From Bacteroidaceae bacterium (GTDB lineage Bacteria; Bacteroidota; Bacteroidia; Bacteroidales; Bacteroidaceae): a DNA stretch of 44,003 bases. Below are positions 26,697-37,094 of this stretch, one piece after another; positions within the stretch are counted from its first letter, which is position 1, and the number at the start of each line of letters is the position of its first letter. The DNA lies in NCBI GenBank assembly GCA_017467385.1, contig JAFTSK010000178.1, forward strand, positions 1 to 44,003, read 5' to 3'. Under the pieces are notes generated by a model. The model was not told where the DNA came from and searched no databases. It was given only the letters and a program-made list of their open reading frames with translations. The translations under genes were made by a program, and so were the position numbers.

Positions 26697-27100
26697 ATGA
26701 GTGTCTCACTGACAAAGAAACTTTTCATAACCTGGTACACCTTGCTGATGTTGGTGGCCGGATGGACGATTGGGCCAATCTTGGCTCAAGGATTTCCGGA
26801 GCATTATTTTGAATGGTATCCGTTCATTCCGGTGTTCTTCTACATCTTCGGTTGGTTTACCATATCCATGTTTGAAACATGTCGGAAATTTGCACCGCAG
26901 AAGCTTCAACTGGTTTATTTAGGAACGAAAGGCATTAAAATGATGTTTTCCATGATAATCCTGCTGGTCTATGCGGTAAAGGTAGAAGAAAAGAAAGTGG
27001 AATTTTTCCTGACATTTTTGGCCTTTTACCTGATTAGTATGGTTTTTGAAAGTTGGTTTTTCTTCCGTTACGAACAAGGAAAGAAGATAAAGAACAAGAA

Positions 27101-27104
<4 letters not shown>
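26697..27104 (+). CDS. Four-helix membrane protein in the atpI/atpR position
   Basis: The 135-residue product has about four membrane helices (roughly 8-28, 42-62, 80-98 and 104-122) and a basic end (KKIKNKK). It shows no motif I can assign. It sits between atpC and atpB, where other bacteria have AtpI (helper of c-ring assembly or Mg/Ca uptake) and N-ATPase operons have AtpQ and AtpR. A related role is inferred from position only. I took ATG 26697 as start; a TTG two codons earlier is less likely. The stop overlaps the atpB start (ATGA), implying coupled translation. Confidence 0.75.
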
Positions 27105-28475
<1,371 letters not shown>

Positions 28476-28487
28476 TCGTTCGAGCCT

Positions 28488-28991
28488 ATGTCATTGTTAG
28501 TGCCCGATAGCGGTTTGCTTTTCTGGATGCTGCTTTCTTTCGGCATCGTGTTCTTTGTGCTTGCCAAGTTCGGTTTTCCCGTCATCACAAAGATGGTGGA
28601 AGAACGGAAGCAGTACATCGACCACTCGCTGATTGTAGCCAAAGAAGCCAACGAACAGCTTGCCAACATCAAGGCCGAAGGCGAAAGCATTTTGGCGAAA
28701 GCCAACGAGGAGCAGGTACGTATCTTGAAGGAAGCCGCCGAAGCTCGCGAACGTATCGTGCGTGAAGCCAAAGAGCAAGCACGTATCGAAGGCGACCGGA
28801 TGTTGGCTGAAGTACGCCGACAGATTCAGGCTGAAAAGGAAGATGCCATCCGCGATATTCGCCGCCAAGTGGCTGTGCTTTCGGTTGACATTGCCGAAAA
28901 GGTGTTGCGTAAGAACTTGGATACAGACAAGGAGCAAATGCAGATGATAGACCGCATGCTTGATGAATTAACCCACGTTTCTAAAAACTGA
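28488..28991 (+). CDS. atpF: ATP synthase F0 subunit b
   Basis: The peripheral stalk that holds F1 against rotation. The 167-residue protein has one N-terminal membrane helix (about 8-28, [20 protein letters not shown]), then a long charged coiled coil rich in Glu, Ala, Arg and Lys (about 35-150), as in other b subunits. It begins 12 bp after atpE and ends 5 bp before atpH. Confidence 0.95.
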   Translation: MSLLVPDSGLLFWMLLSFGIVFFVLAKFGFPVITKMVEERKQYIDHSLIVAKEANEQLANIKAEGESILAKANEEQVRILKEAAEARERIVREAKEQARIEGDRMLAEVRRQIQAEKEDAIRDIRRQVAVLSVDIAEKVLRKNLDTDKEQMQMIDRMLDELTHVSKN

Positions 28992-28996
28992 CAATT

Positions 28997-29551
28997 ATGT
29001 ATATAGGTGCCATTTCCATGCGATATGCCAGAGCCTTGCTGATGTTTGCCAACGAAGCCGGGGTGGCCGCTACGGTTTATCGTGAAGCCTTGACATTACG
29101 GGAAAGTTTCCGTAAAGTACCCGAGTTTCGCCAGTCGTTGGAAAAGCCCGTCATGAGTCGGGAAGACAAGCGGACAATCTTGAAGCAGGCAGCCGGTGGA
29201 AACATCTCCATACAAATGCAGAAGTTCTTCGACCTTGTGATACAGGAAAAGCGGGAGAAGTTTCTGATGTATATCAACCAGAGCTTCATCGACTTGTATC
29301 GCAAGCAGGAAAAGATTCGTGTGGGCAAGCTTACAACAGCTGTTCCCATCGCTTCTGAAGAGGTGGAACGTATCCGAAAGATTGTCGTAGACGCTGCCGG
29401 AGGTACGGCCGAGTTTGCTACAAAGGTTGATCCGAGCATAGAAGGTGGTTTCATCTTCGAGATCAACACCTATCGTTTGGATGCCAGCGTAGCCGACCAA
29501 ATGCGTCGTATCAAGCAGCAGTTTATTGAGAAGAACCGAAGAATAGTGTAA
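28997..29551 (+). CDS. atpH: ATP synthase F1 subunit delta
   Basis: It links the top of F1 to the b stalk (OSCP in mitochondria). The 184-residue protein opens with [15 protein letters not shown] (Met8 on), typical of the helical N-domain, and ends with the beta motif [21 protein letters not shown], the conserved delta C-terminal signature. Met1 (28997) or Met8 (29018) could be the start; 28997 is 5 bp past atpF. Presence of delta distinguishes this operon from N-ATPase operons, which lack it. Confidence 0.94.
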   Translation: MYIGAISMRYARALLMFANEAGVAATVYREALTLRESFRKVPEFRQSLEKPVMSREDKRTILKQAAGGNISIQMQKFFDLVIQEKREKFLMYINQSFIDLYRKQEKIRVGKLTTAVPIASEEVERIRKIVVDAAGGTAEFATKVDPSIEGGFIFEINTYRLDASVADQMRRIKQQFIEKNRRIV

Positions 29552-29568
29552 TCATTCAATTGAAAATT

Positions 29569-31155
29569 ATGTCAGAAAATATAAAACCCAGTGAAGTTTC
29601 CGAAATCTTGCTTCAGCAACTCAAGGAAATTGATACCTCGCTTCAATTCGAGGAGGTGGGAACTGTGCTTCAAGTAAGCGATGGTGTAGTTCGCATCTAC
29701 GGTTTGCTCAATGCGGAAGCCAATGAGTTGTTGGAGTTCGACAATGGAATCAAAGCCATTGTGATGAACCTCGAAGAAGACAATGTGGGTGCCGTTTTGC
29801 TTGGTCCTACCGACCAGATTAAGGAAGGCATGGTGGTAAAGCGAACCAAACGAATCGCCTCCATCAAGGTAGGAGAGGGCATGTTGGGGCGTGTCATTGA
29901 TCCGACCGGAGAGCCACTTGACGGACGAGGATTGATTGGAGGGGAACTTTGCGAAATGCCGCTTGAAAGAAAAGCTCCCGGCGTTATCTTCCGTCAACCG
30001 GTAAATCAACCGTTGCAAACCGGATTGAAGTCGGTGGATGCCATGATTCCTATCGGACGCGGTCAGCGTGAATTGATTATCGGCGACCGTCAGACTGGAA
30101 AAACGGCCATCGCCATTGACACCATCATCAATCAAAAAGCCAATTATGAAGCCGGAAAGCCTGTTTATTGTATCTATGTAGCCGTTGGTCAGAAAGGTTC
30201 TACCGTAGCTAACATTGTCAATACCTTGAAGGAAAAGGGAGCAATGGACTATACCATTGTAGTAGCCGCTACTGCGGCCGATCCTGCCGCCCTTCAATAC
30301 TTTGCTCCATTTGCCGGAGCTGCCATCGGTGAATATTTCCGCGATACTGGTCGTGATGCGTTGGTGGTGTACGATGACCTCTCCAAGCAGGCCGTAGCCT
30401 ATCGAGAAGTATCTTTGATTCTTCGCCGTCCTTCAGGTCGTGAAGCTTATCCGGGAGACATTTTCTACCTACATTCCCGTTTGTTGGAAAGAGCCGCCAA
30501 GATCATCAACCAACAAGAAGTGGCCGAACAGATGAACGACTTACCTGATAGCTTGAAAGGCAAAGTAAAGGGAGGGGGTTCGCTTACAGCCCTACCGATT
30601 ATTGAAACTCAGGCAGGAGACGTGTCTGCTTATATTCCGACCAATGTCATTTCTATCACAGACGGACAGATTTTCTTGGAAACCGACTTGTTCAATCAAG
30701 GTTTCAGACCGGCCATTAACGTGGGTATTTCCGTTTCTCGTGTGGGGGGTAGCGCCCAAATCAAGAGCATGAAGAAGGTGGCAGGTACATTGAAGATTGA
30801 CCAGGCTCAATATCGTGAATTGGAAGCTTTCTCTAAGTTTAGTAGCGACATGGACCCTGTAACGGCTATGGCAATCGACCGAGGCCGGAAGAACAACAAG
30901 TTGCTTATCCAACCGCAATATAGCCCAATGCCAGTAGGCGAACAAATTGCTGTACTCTATTGTGGGGTGCATAGCTTGATGCGCGATATTCCGTTGGAGA
31001 AAGTTCCGGAATTCCAGCAGTCTTTCCTTGAAAGCATGCGTGCCAAACATCAGGCAGATGTCATTGATGTTTTGGCTTCGGGAGTCATCAACGAAGAAGT
31101 TTCTGCTATCATCGAAAAGGTGGCTTCAGAAACTGCATTGGCCTTTAAAAACTAA
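29569..31155 (+). CDS. atpA: ATP synthase F1 subunit alpha
   Basis: The non-catalytic nucleotide-binding subunit alternating with beta. From ATG 29569 it has 528 residues. Walker A is GDRQTGKT (172-179), with the alpha motif [19 protein letters not shown] and, further on, [20 protein letters not shown]. The arginine finger lies in [16 protein letters not shown] set the start at the ATG before [14 protein letters not shown]; a TTG three codons earlier is less likely. It is 17 bp after atpH. Confidence 0.97.
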   Translation: MSENIKPSEVSEILLQQLKEIDTSLQFEEVGTVLQVSDGVVRIYGLLNAEANELLEFDNGIKAIVMNLEEDNVGAVLLGPTDQIKEGMVVKRTKRIASIKVGEGMLGRVIDPTGEPLDGRGLIGGELCEMPLERKAPGVIFRQPVNQPLQTGLKSVDAMIPIGRGQRELIIGDRQTGKTAIAIDTIINQKANYEAGKPVYCIYVAVGQKGSTVANIVNTLKEKGAMDYTIVVAATAADPAALQYFAPFAGAAIGEYFRDTGRDALVVYDDLSKQAVAYREVSLILRRPSGREAYPGDIFYLHSRLLERAAKIINQQEVAEQMNDLPDSLKGKVKGGGSLTALPIIETQAGDVSAYIPTNVISITDGQIFLETDLFNQGFRPAINVGISVSRVGGSAQIKSMKKVAGTLKIDQAQYRELEAFSKFSSDMDPVTAMAIDRGRKNNKLLIQPQYSPMPVGEQIAVLYCGVHSLMRDIPLEKVPEFQQSFLESMRAKHQADVIDVLASGVINEEVSAIIEKVASETALAFKN

Positions 31156-31161
31156 CGGATT

Positions 31162-32025
31162 ATGGCATCACTGAAAGAAGTCAAAGGACGTATCGCCACT
31201 GTGAACAACACGCGGAAAATCACGTCGGCCATGAAGATGGTTGCCTCTGCCAAGTTGCATAAAGCACAGACAGCCATTACCAACATGTTGCCCTACGAGC
31301 AGCGTCTACACCACTTGTTGACGGATTTTCTGGTGGGAAGCGACATCGAATCGCCTTACTTGACCGTTCGGGAAACCAAACGGGTGGCATTGGTCGTGTT
31401 CTCGTCCAACTCCAGTTTATGTGGCGGATTCAATGCCAATGTCATCAAGCATGCTACCCAGTTGCTTGCTACTTACAAGGGTATTTCTCCAGAAAACATT
31501 CTTGTCTATCCTGTGGGGAAGAAAGTAGCCGATGCCTTAATCAAACAAGGTTATGCGATACAAGGCGATTTCCAGCACATGGCCGACAAGCCTTCGTTTG
31601 CAGAAGCGGCTTCTTTAGCCCAACAGCTCATGGATATGTTTGTAAAAGGAGAGGTAGACAAGGTGGAATTGCTATACAACCATTTCAAGAGTATGGCTAC
31701 CCAAGTGCTGACGCATGAAGTGTATTTGCCTTTGCAACTTCCGGATTCATCGGCTTTGGAAGAAGGTGCAGAAACCGACTATCTGTTGGAACCTTCTCGC
31801 GAGGAATTGTTGGTAATGCTTCTCCCCAAAGTCCTCCGCATGAAACTCTATACGGTGTTGTTGGATTCCAATGCTTCCGAACATGCGGCTCGGACAATGG
31901 CTATGCAGATTGCTACCGACAATGCAGACGAGTTATTGCAGGAACTCACGCTGATGTACAACAAAACACGCCAACAAGCAATTACCAATGAACTGCTTGA
32001 TATTGTAGGCGGTACAATGGCATAA
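31162..32025 (+). CDS. atpG: ATP synthase F1 subunit gamma
   Basis: The central rotor shaft. The 287-residue protein has the two terminal helices that form the coiled coil: the N-terminal SLKEVKGRIATVNNTRKITS with AMKMVASAKL, and the C-terminal MAMQIATDNADELLQELTLM with NKTRQQAITNELLDIVGG. The middle Rossmann-like part includes SSNSSLCGGFN. It is the last gene; a strong bidirectional terminator follows 1 bp past the stop codon. Confidence 0.96.
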   Translation: MASLKEVKGRIATVNNTRKITSAMKMVASAKLHKAQTAITNMLPYEQRLHHLLTDFLVGSDIESPYLTVRETKRVALVVFSSNSSLCGGFNANVIKHATQLLATYKGISPENILVYPVGKKVADALIKQGYAIQGDFQHMADKPSFAEAASLAQQLMDMFVKGEVDKVELLYNHFKSMATQVLTHEVYLPLQLPDSSALEEGAETDYLLEPSREELLVMLLPKVLRMKLYTVLLDSNASEHAARTMAMQIATDNADELLQELTLMYNKTRQQAITNELLDIVGGTMA

Positions 32026-32049
32026 AAAAGGCGGGATTACCCGCCTTTT
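32026..32049. terminator. Bidirectional terminator between atpG and the methyltransferase gene
   Basis: AAAAGGCGGG (32026-32035) and CCCGCCTTTT (32040-32049) are perfect arms around ATTA. With A and T runs on the two sides it works for both strands. Its right edge overlaps the stop codon of the minus-strand methyltransferase gene. Confidence 0.93.
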
Positions 32050-32788
32050 ATTGTATCTTCAAGCAAGCCAAATAATCATAATGTTCGCCTTCTTGCACTA
32101 ACTCGGCCGTAAATCCGTTCTCTGAGGCATAGTAGGAGAGTGTCTGGAAATCCACATAAAGCCAATCGAAAGGCTCGCCCTTAATCTGCTTGTATTGCAT
32201 ACGGAAGTCAATCTCTCCATAATAGCCACCGGCCAAATCCACTAAGAAACTTCCATCTTCATCTTCAAACAAATAACGAAGGTCGCTGGAATCCATGTAA
32301 ATACAACCGCCCGGATTAAGCAACTGTTTCATCTTGGCAAAGAAAGCACCCATATTCTCTAATTTGCCAATAATTCCTGAACCGTTCATCAACATCAGAA
32401 TGGTATCAAACTTCTGCAAATAGTGCTCGTCAAACAAGTTGATTTGATAAGCATGACATATTCCCCTCTGTTGCATGACATCAACCGAAAGGGGAGAAAT
32501 ATCAATCGCTTCTACCTGTTTACCCATCTCTTGCAAAGCAAGTGCATGGCAACCGCTTCCAGCACCGCAATCCAAGATTTTCCCTTTGGCCAACTTTAAG
32601 GCTGTTTGCTCCAACGGAGGCATTTCATCGAATGTACGGAAAAGTTGTTCGACTGGGATTTCGTCTTCTTCAAACTGAGAGGAAAATACACGAAGCTTGG
32701 CCGCACGTCCTTTCGTCTGATAGTCGGCAATGGCTGCCCCCATAGGATCTTTTGTTGGAGAAAGAAGAGATGTTTTCATGGTGTTCAT
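32048..32788 (-). CDS. SAM-dependent methyltransferase, class I
   Basis: A Rossmann-fold methyltransferase of unknown substrate. Motif I is ILDCGAGSGCHALALQ, motif II acidic EAIDISPLSVDVM and a motif IV-like FDTILMLMNGSGIIG. An N-terminal segment of ~60 residues comes first. I set the start at 32788 because that ATG overlaps the stop of the upstream gene (ATGA), giving 246 residues. A start at 32806 would overlap that gene by 22 bp, and 32779 is also possible. It is co-transcribed with the small membrane protein gene upstream and ends in the shared terminator with atpG. Confidence 0.85.
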   Translation of the reverse strand: MNTMKTSLLSPTKDPMGAAIADYQTKGRAAKLRVFSSQFEEDEIPVEQLFRTFDEMPPLEQTALKLAKGKILDCGAGSGCHALALQEMGKQVEAIDISPLSVDVMQQRGICHAYQINLFDEHYLQKFDTILMLMNGSGIIGKLENMGAFFAKMKQLLNPGGCIYMDSSDLRYLFEDEDGSFLVDLAGGYYGEIDFRMQYKQIKGEPFDWLYVDFQTLSYYASENGFTAELVQEGEHYDYLACLKIQ

Positions 32789-33213
32789 TTCTTCATTTCT
32801 TTCCAAGCTTTCATGATACGGGGAATGTCAATCAGGACAACACCTATCAAAACGGCCAAAATCATGTAATCCATCATATCCCAAAGTCCTTGATGTAGCA
32901 CACAATACGAAGCCGCCATACCCAAACATAATATAGCCTTTACTCCCGAGAAGATGAGTTGCCCTTTCGGAAGAACTCGAAGCTCCCGTCCGAAATAGAA
33001 GACACCTATCATGGAAGCAATGATGACCAACATCGACAGATTTCCACTAAGTTTGATGCCGTTGAAGGTAGCCAACAAAATCCCTAAAAACACGATGGAA
33101 GAGAGATACAGCCCCGTAGTGTTACGGTTCCAGTCCTTACGAGCGCGTTCTTCCTTTGCCTTTTGATTCCCGAACTTGATTTCATTCCGAAAATTATACT
33201 TGCTTTCTGTCAT
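32785..33213 (-). CDS. Small membrane protein of unknown function
   Basis: From ATG 33213 the product has 142 residues: a charged N-terminal 35 residues (NFRNEIKFGNQKAKEERARK) then about four hydrophobic helices and a basic end (KAWKEMKK). I recognise no family. The start at 33213 is chosen because a -7 box (TACTTTTG, 33248-33241) lies 27 bp upstream; the longer frame from 33243 would begin inside the promoter. It overlaps the methyltransferase by 4 bp, so both proteins are probably made together. Confidence 0.7.
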   Translation of the reverse strand: MTESKYNFRNEIKFGNQKAKEERARKDWNRNTTGLYLSSIVFLGILLATFNGIKLSGNLSMLVIIASMIGVFYFGRELRVLPKGQLIFSGVKAILCLGMAASYCVLHQGLWDMMDYMILAVLIGVVLIDIPRIMKAWKEMKK

Positions 33214-33240
33214 ATCGTTTTTATTTACAAGGTTTGGGAG

Positions 33241-33248
33241 CAAAAGTA
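33241..33248 (-). promoter_or_regulatory. -7 box for the membrane protein-methyltransferase pair (TACTTTTG)
   Basis: TACTTTTG on the minus strand fits TAnnTTTG. There is no clear TTTG 19-20 bp upstream. It sits 27 bp before the start at 33213. Confidence 0.55.
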
Positions 33249-33294
33249 CGACTTTTATTTCAGCTGTAAAACAAAAAGGAAAGAAAGTTCATGC

Positions 33295-33897
33295 TTACTT
33301 GAAAACTTTCACTCTTTCTTCCAATGGTTTGAAACTCTTGTCATCAGGGGCGGCGGTCGGCATACCAAATGGCATTTCTGCGATGAGTTGCCATTCTTTC
33401 GGCAAATGCCAGGTGCGTTTTACTTCTTCATCAATCAATGGATTGTAATGTTGCAAGGAAGCTCCCAATCCTTTGTCTTCCAGCATTATCCATACGGCCA
33501 ACTGGTGCATGGCTGAAGTATGTTGCGACCAGGTCTTGAAGCGTTCGGCATACAACGGATAGGAATTCTCCAACTTACTGACTTCTTCCGTATCTTCAAA
33601 GAAAAGTATCGTACCATGCCCGCAGAAGAAGTTTCCGTTGATTTTCGCTTCTGTTTTGGCAAAGACATCGGCCGGCAACATCTTCTTCAAGGTATGTTTC
33701 ACTATCTCCCAAAGCTTGTGATGTTCTTCTCCCAAAAGCAATACCATACGGGTGGACTGGGAGTTGAAAGCAGAAGGTACATATTTCACAGCGGTGTGAA
33801 GGAGGTGTACAATATCATCGTCAAATACTGGCGAATGACTACTGATATTATAATAACTACGTCGGTTGACCAACGCTTCTTCAAATGTTCTTTTCAT
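33295..33897 (-). CDS. Nitroreductase family protein, Frm2-like
   Basis: An FMN-dependent oxidoreductase of about the size (200 residues) of the Frm2/Hbn1 branch. The FMN-contact motif RRSYYNI follows the first helix (12-18), and the branch-typical VPSAFNSQSTRMVLLLGEEH comes after. The C-terminal part holds GLGASLQHYNPLIDEEVK and MPFGMPTAAPDDKSF. These enzymes reduce nitro-aromatics or quinones with NAD(P)H; the natural substrate is unknown. It diverges from fhs. No TAnnTTTG box is clear for this gene. 50 bp separate its stop from the promoter of the next minus-strand gene. Confidence 0.88.
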   Translation of the reverse strand: MKRTFEEALVNRRSYYNISSHSPVFDDDIVHLLHTAVKYVPSAFNSQSTRMVLLLGEEHHKLWEIVKHTLKKMLPADVFAKTEAKINGNFFCGHGTILFFEDTEEVSKLENSYPLYAERFKTWSQHTSAMHQLAVWIMLEDKGLGASLQHYNPLIDEEVKRTWHLPKEWQLIAEMPFGMPTAAPDDKSFKPLEERVKVFK

Positions 33898-33990
33898 AAT
33901 CTTATTTATATATAGGTAAAAATATAGGTGAAAAACAAACTGAGAGCCACATTTGTTTGCTCGGGAAAGCGAAAGAACGAAGAATATTCG

Positions 33991-33998
33991 TATCTTTG
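33991..33998 (+). promoter_or_regulatory. -7 box of the fhs promoter (TATCTTTG)
   Basis: TATCTTTG, preceded by CG as at other sites here, ends 25 bp before the chosen fhs start. No -33 TTTG at 19-20 bp is visible. It lies inside the longer fhs frame from 33928, which argues against that start. Confidence 0.7.
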
Positions 33999-34023
33999 CC
34001 GTTCAAAACTAAACAGCAAAAGA

Positions 34024-35691
34024 ATGAAGACAGATATTGAAATTGCTCGCAGCATTGAGCTGAAGAAAATCAAGAAGTTGGCTATGGCAGCCGACATTCC
34101 GGTAGAACGAATCAGTAACTACGGCCGCTACATCGCCAAAGTGGAAGAAGATTTGATTGACGAAGAAAAGGTAAAGAAAAGCAACCTGATTTTGGTAACA
34201 GCCATTACACCGACCAAAGCCGGTATCGGTAAGACTACCGTATCTGTCGGTTTGGCCTTAGGGATGAACAAGATTGGCAAGAAAGCGATTGTGGCTTTGC
34301 GTGAACCTTCCCTCGGCCCATGCTTCGGCATGAAGGGTGGGGCAGCAGGTGGCGGTTATGCTCAGGTGCTTCCGATGGAAAAAATCAACCTTCACTTTAC
34401 TGGCGACTTCCATGCCATCACTTCGGCCAACAACATGATTTCGGCCTTGCTCGATAACTACCTCTACCAAAACAGGGACAACGGCTTTGGCTTGAAGGAA
34501 ATCCTATGGCGTCGTGTACTCGATGTAAATGACCGTTCGCTTCGTTATATTGTAACCGGTTTAGGACCGAAGACCAATGGCATTACGCAAGAATCAGGCT
34601 TCGACATTACTCCGGCTTCGGAAATCATGGCTATCCTTTGTTTGGCAAAAGACGAAGACGACCTTCGCCGCCGTATCGAAAATATCCTACTTGGATTTAC
34701 ATACGACAACAAACCTTTTACTGTCAAGGATTTGGGTGTAGCCGGTGCTATTACGGTGCTTTTGAAGGATGCTCTTTCGCCCAACTTGGTACAGACTACC
34801 GAAAACACTCCGGCCTTCGTTCATGGTGGCCCGTTTGCTAACATTGCACATGGTTGTAACTCCATTCTGGCTACTAAATTGGCCATGACTTTCAGCGATT
34901 ACACCATAACAGAAGCCGGTTTCGGAGCTGACCTCGGTGCAGAAAAGTTCTATGATATCAAGTGCCGCAAGGCTGGATTGAACCCGAAACTGACGGTTTT
35001 GGTCGTTACAGCACGTGCCTTAAAAATGCATGGAGGCGTACCACAAGACATCGTAGGACAACCCAACTTGGATGCCTTGAAAGTAGGTGTCGCCAATATG
35101 GATAAGCACCTCGAAAACTTGGCCAAGTTTGGTCAGACAGTGGTGGTAGCTTTCAACCGTTACGGCGATGATACAGAAGAAGAAATCGACTTTGTTCGCC
35201 AGCATTGTGCGGCACAAGGTATCGGATTTGCCGTAAACAATGCCTTCGTGGAAGGTGGTGCAGGAGCAGTAGAATTAGCAAACTTAGTGGTTAAGACCAT
35301 CGAAGAAAAGCCTTCTCAGAAGTTGACTTTTGCTTACAATGACGAAGACGAAGTGAAGGAAAAGGTATCAAAGGTGGCTACTAACTTGTATGGTGCAAGT
35401 CTCGTAACATACAGTCCTACCGCCAAGAAAAAACTGGCCATGATTGAAGAATTGGGTTACACTCATTTCCCGATTTGTATTGCCAAGACGCAATATTCTT
35501 TCTCTACCAATCCGAAACTCATCAACGTGCCGAAAGATTTCGAGTTTCATGTGCAGGACATCGTCATCAATGCCGGTGCCGAAATGTTGGTAGTTATCTC
35601 TGGTGAAATCATGCGTATGCCGGGATTACCCAAACAGCCGCAAGCCTTGCATATTGATATAGTGAACGGAGAAATTGAAGGATTGTCGTAA
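34024..35691 (+). CDS. fhs: Formate--tetrahydrofolate ligase
   Basis: It joins formate to tetrahydrofolate using ATP, giving 10-formyl-THF for purine and one-carbon metabolism. The product has 555 residues from ATG 34024. The P-loop-like motif is [11 protein letters not shown] (62-72), followed by [20 protein letters not shown], the FTHFS signature, and [14 protein letters not shown]. The start at 34024 gives a normal N-terminus ([16 protein letters not shown]) and fits the -7 box 25 bp upstream; the frame could extend back to 33928, but those residues are not family-like. It is a single gene, convergent with rpsP. Confidence 0.95.
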   Translation: MKTDIEIARSIELKKIKKLAMAADIPVERISNYGRYIAKVEEDLIDEEKVKKSNLILVTAITPTKAGIGKTTVSVGLALGMNKIGKKAIVALREPSLGPCFGMKGGAAGGGYAQVLPMEKINLHFTGDFHAITSANNMISALLDNYLYQNRDNGFGLKEILWRRVLDVNDRSLRYIVTGLGPKTNGITQESGFDITPASEIMAILCLAKDEDDLRRRIENILLGFTYDNKPFTVKDLGVAGAITVLLKDALSPNLVQTTENTPAFVHGGPFANIAHGCNSILATKLAMTFSDYTITEAGFGADLGAEKFYDIKCRKAGLNPKLTVLVVTARALKMHGGVPQDIVGQPNLDALKVGVANMDKHLENLAKFGQTVVVAFNRYGDDTEEEIDFVRQHCAAQGIGFAVNNAFVEGGAGAVELANLVVKTIEEKPSQKLTFAYNDEDEVKEKVSKVATNLYGASLVTYSPTAKKKLAMIEELGYTHFPICIAKTQYSFSTNPKLINVPKDFEFHVQDIVINAGAEMLVVISGEIMRMPGLPKQPQALHIDIVNGEIEGLS

Positions 35692-35743
35692 AGGATTTTG
35701 ATATAGTTGACATCTCAACTTTCACAAATCCGTGCTTAAAAAT

Positions 35744-35777
35744 ACGTCTTGACGCACTGCTTGCTGTGTCAAGACGT
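35744..35777 (+). terminator. Possible terminator hairpin after fhs
   Basis: ACGTCTTGACGCA (35744-35756) pairs with TGTGTCAAGACGT (35765-35777), 13 pairs with one wobble around an 8-base loop. It is followed by AATTGTATTTTTG, a weak T-run. A third half-copy (TGTCTTGACGTAA, from 35789) follows in the same direction as the first arm. Confidence 0.6.
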
Positions 35778-35855
35778 AATTGTATTTTTGTCTTGACGTA
35801 ACTCTTCAAACTCCTATAGGTATTTCAAAACAATTTCTGAATTTGTTTATTCATC

Positions 35856-36049
35856 TTGCACTCGTGCAATAATGCACGTAAACTACTGAAAATAAAAGCA
35901 ATATACTTGCACGAAGTTCAAATCTTCCTGCCATTCCTGCAAACCGTAGTTTCCCGAGTTCATGGCAGCAATGGCAGGAAAAAACAGATTCCTGCAAGTG
36001 TAAGTGTACTGACAAACAGTTGGTTATACTCAGAATTGCACGATTGCAA
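35856..36049. repeat. 194-bp palindromic-ended element, copy 2
   Basis: The ends TTGCACTCGTGCAA (35856-35869) and TTGCACGATTGCAA (36036-36049) are inverted copies (13 of 14) and near-palindromes, as in the element at 9256-9459. An inner hairpin TTCCTGCCATT (35925-35935) with AATGGCAGGAA (35970-35980) is perfect. Words shared with copy 1 include ATACTTGCA[G/C]GAA, CTTCCTGCCATTCC and GAGT[T/C]CATG. It lies in the 769-bp tail-to-tail gap between fhs and rpsP. No ORF of note lies in it. Confidence 0.72.
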
Positions 36050-36080
36050 GAGAATGAATGAAATTCGAGAAACTTTGTTT

Positions 36081-36222
36081 ATCCGTATTTGAAATGCGGA
36101 TGTAACAAGTATCAGCATCTGTGATGCGAACACGCACTTGCGTAAGATTCCTTAAGTATATTTCCCTTATTCCCGAATCAAAAACTCTTTGGAGAGTTTC
36201 TCTTTACGTCAAAGAGTTTTTG
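36081..36222. repeat. Cluster of four small inverted repeats in the fhs-rpsP gap
   Basis: In order: ATCCG...CGGAT (36081-36101, near-palindromic throughout), GCATC TGT GATGC (36115-36127), ACGC ACTT GCGT (36132-36143), and CAAAAACTCTTTG (36179-36191) with CAAAGAGTTTTTG (36210-36222), perfect over 13 bp. Short stems follow (CCTTT...AAAGG, from about 36224). No promoter box or ORF that I trust is present. From 36240 to 36400 I see no clear feature except a CTTACGTGCG stretch partly matching 36132-36146 in reverse. Confidence 0.55.
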
Positions 36223-36400
36223 TCCTTTCGTCAAAGGTTTTTGGGGTTAGGGTCCAAAATCTACCCTTTACACCCACTTACGTGCGTATTTCTCGAATTT
36301 ACCTCGTATTTGTGATTGGTAAAACAATAACTATTTACTTGTATCACAACGATTTCCGTTTCTAACCCTTGCCCAGCGTGTATTGATGGGAAGGTATGTA

Positions 36401-36436
36401 AAAAAAATAAGTGGATGTACCCAAGTACACCCACTT
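36401..36436 (-). terminator. Intrinsic terminator after rpsP
   Basis: On the minus strand AAGTGGGTGTAC (36436-36425) pairs with GTACATCCACTT (36420-36409), 12 pairs with one wobble, loop TTGG, followed by ATTTTTTTT. It lies 24 bp past the rpsP stop. Confidence 0.92.
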
Positions 36437-36460
36437 ACTAAATCTCGAATAAACTCCGAA

Positions 36461-36979
36461 TTATGCTTCAGCTTCTGTTGCTTCTTCAGCAGGAGCAGCT
36501 TCTTCAGCAGTAGCCAATGCAGCAGCTTTCTTTTCAGCTACTTTCTTAGCGATTTCTTCGTTTACCTTCTTTTCAGCTTCCAAACGAGCCTTAGCTTCAG
36601 CCTTCTTAGCTTCTTCTTCCTTAGCCTTCAAAGCAGCCAAACCTGTTTGCTTGTTCTGTTTCCAAGCGTTGAACTTAGCTTCAGCGTCAGCTTCAGTAAA
36701 TGCGCCCTTAGCTACACCACCCATCAAGTGCTTCTTCATGTAAACACCTTCCTTTGAAAGGATGTTGCGAACTGTGTCAGTCGGCTGTGCACCAACCATT
36801 ACCCAATAAAGCGCACGTTCGAAATTCAAATCTACTGTGGCAGGATTGGTGTTAGGATTGTAAGTACCAATCTTTTCAGTAAATCGTCCATCACGTGGAG
36901 CTCTTGCATCTGCAATTACGATTGAATAGAACGCATAACCTTTGCGACCTCTTCTTTGCAATCTGATCTTTGTTGCCAT
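36461..36979 (-). CDS. rpsP: 30S ribosomal protein S16 with long C-terminal tail
   Basis: A small-subunit assembly protein. The 172-residue product has the S16 core in the first ~95 residues ([20 protein letters not shown], then [10 protein letters not shown] and [20 protein letters not shown]). The rest is a tail of Ala, Lys and Glu repeats (for example [20 protein letters not shown]) ending in an Ala-Pro-Glu stretch. E. coli S16 has 82 residues; long forms like this occur in Bacteroidota. In many bacteria rpsP is followed by rimM and trmD; here it stands alone, between fhs and an OPT transporter gene, with its own promoter and terminator. Confidence 0.96.
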   Translation of the reverse strand: MATKIRLQRRGRKGYAFYSIVIADARAPRDGRFTEKIGTYNPNTNPATVDLNFERALYWVMVGAQPTDTVRNILSKEGVYMKKHLMGGVAKGAFTEADAEAKFNAWKQNKQTGLAALKAKEEEAKKAEAKARLEAEKKVNEEIAKKVAEKKAAALATAEEAAPAEEATEAEA

Positions 36980-37041
36980 TTTCTTTTAATAGTTTTTTGT
37001 TAATGATTTGAATTTGTGCAAATATCCCGTATTTGCGGGTG

Positions 37042-37072
37042 CAAAGGTACGGCTTTTCTTTTGAATGACAAA
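37042..37072 (-). promoter_or_regulatory. Consensus promoter of rpsP
   Basis: On the minus strand TTTG (37072-37069), 19 bp, then TACCTTTG (37049-37042). The leader just after it can form two competing stems: CCCG/CGGG (37040-37027) and GCAAATA/TATTTGC, which share bases. Confidence 0.85.
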
Positions 37073-37094
37073 ACTTTGGAACTTTTTATTTCAA

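Noticed and set aside
33928..34023. N-terminal extension of fhs
   Set aside because: It contains the -7 box and does not resemble the family N-terminus.
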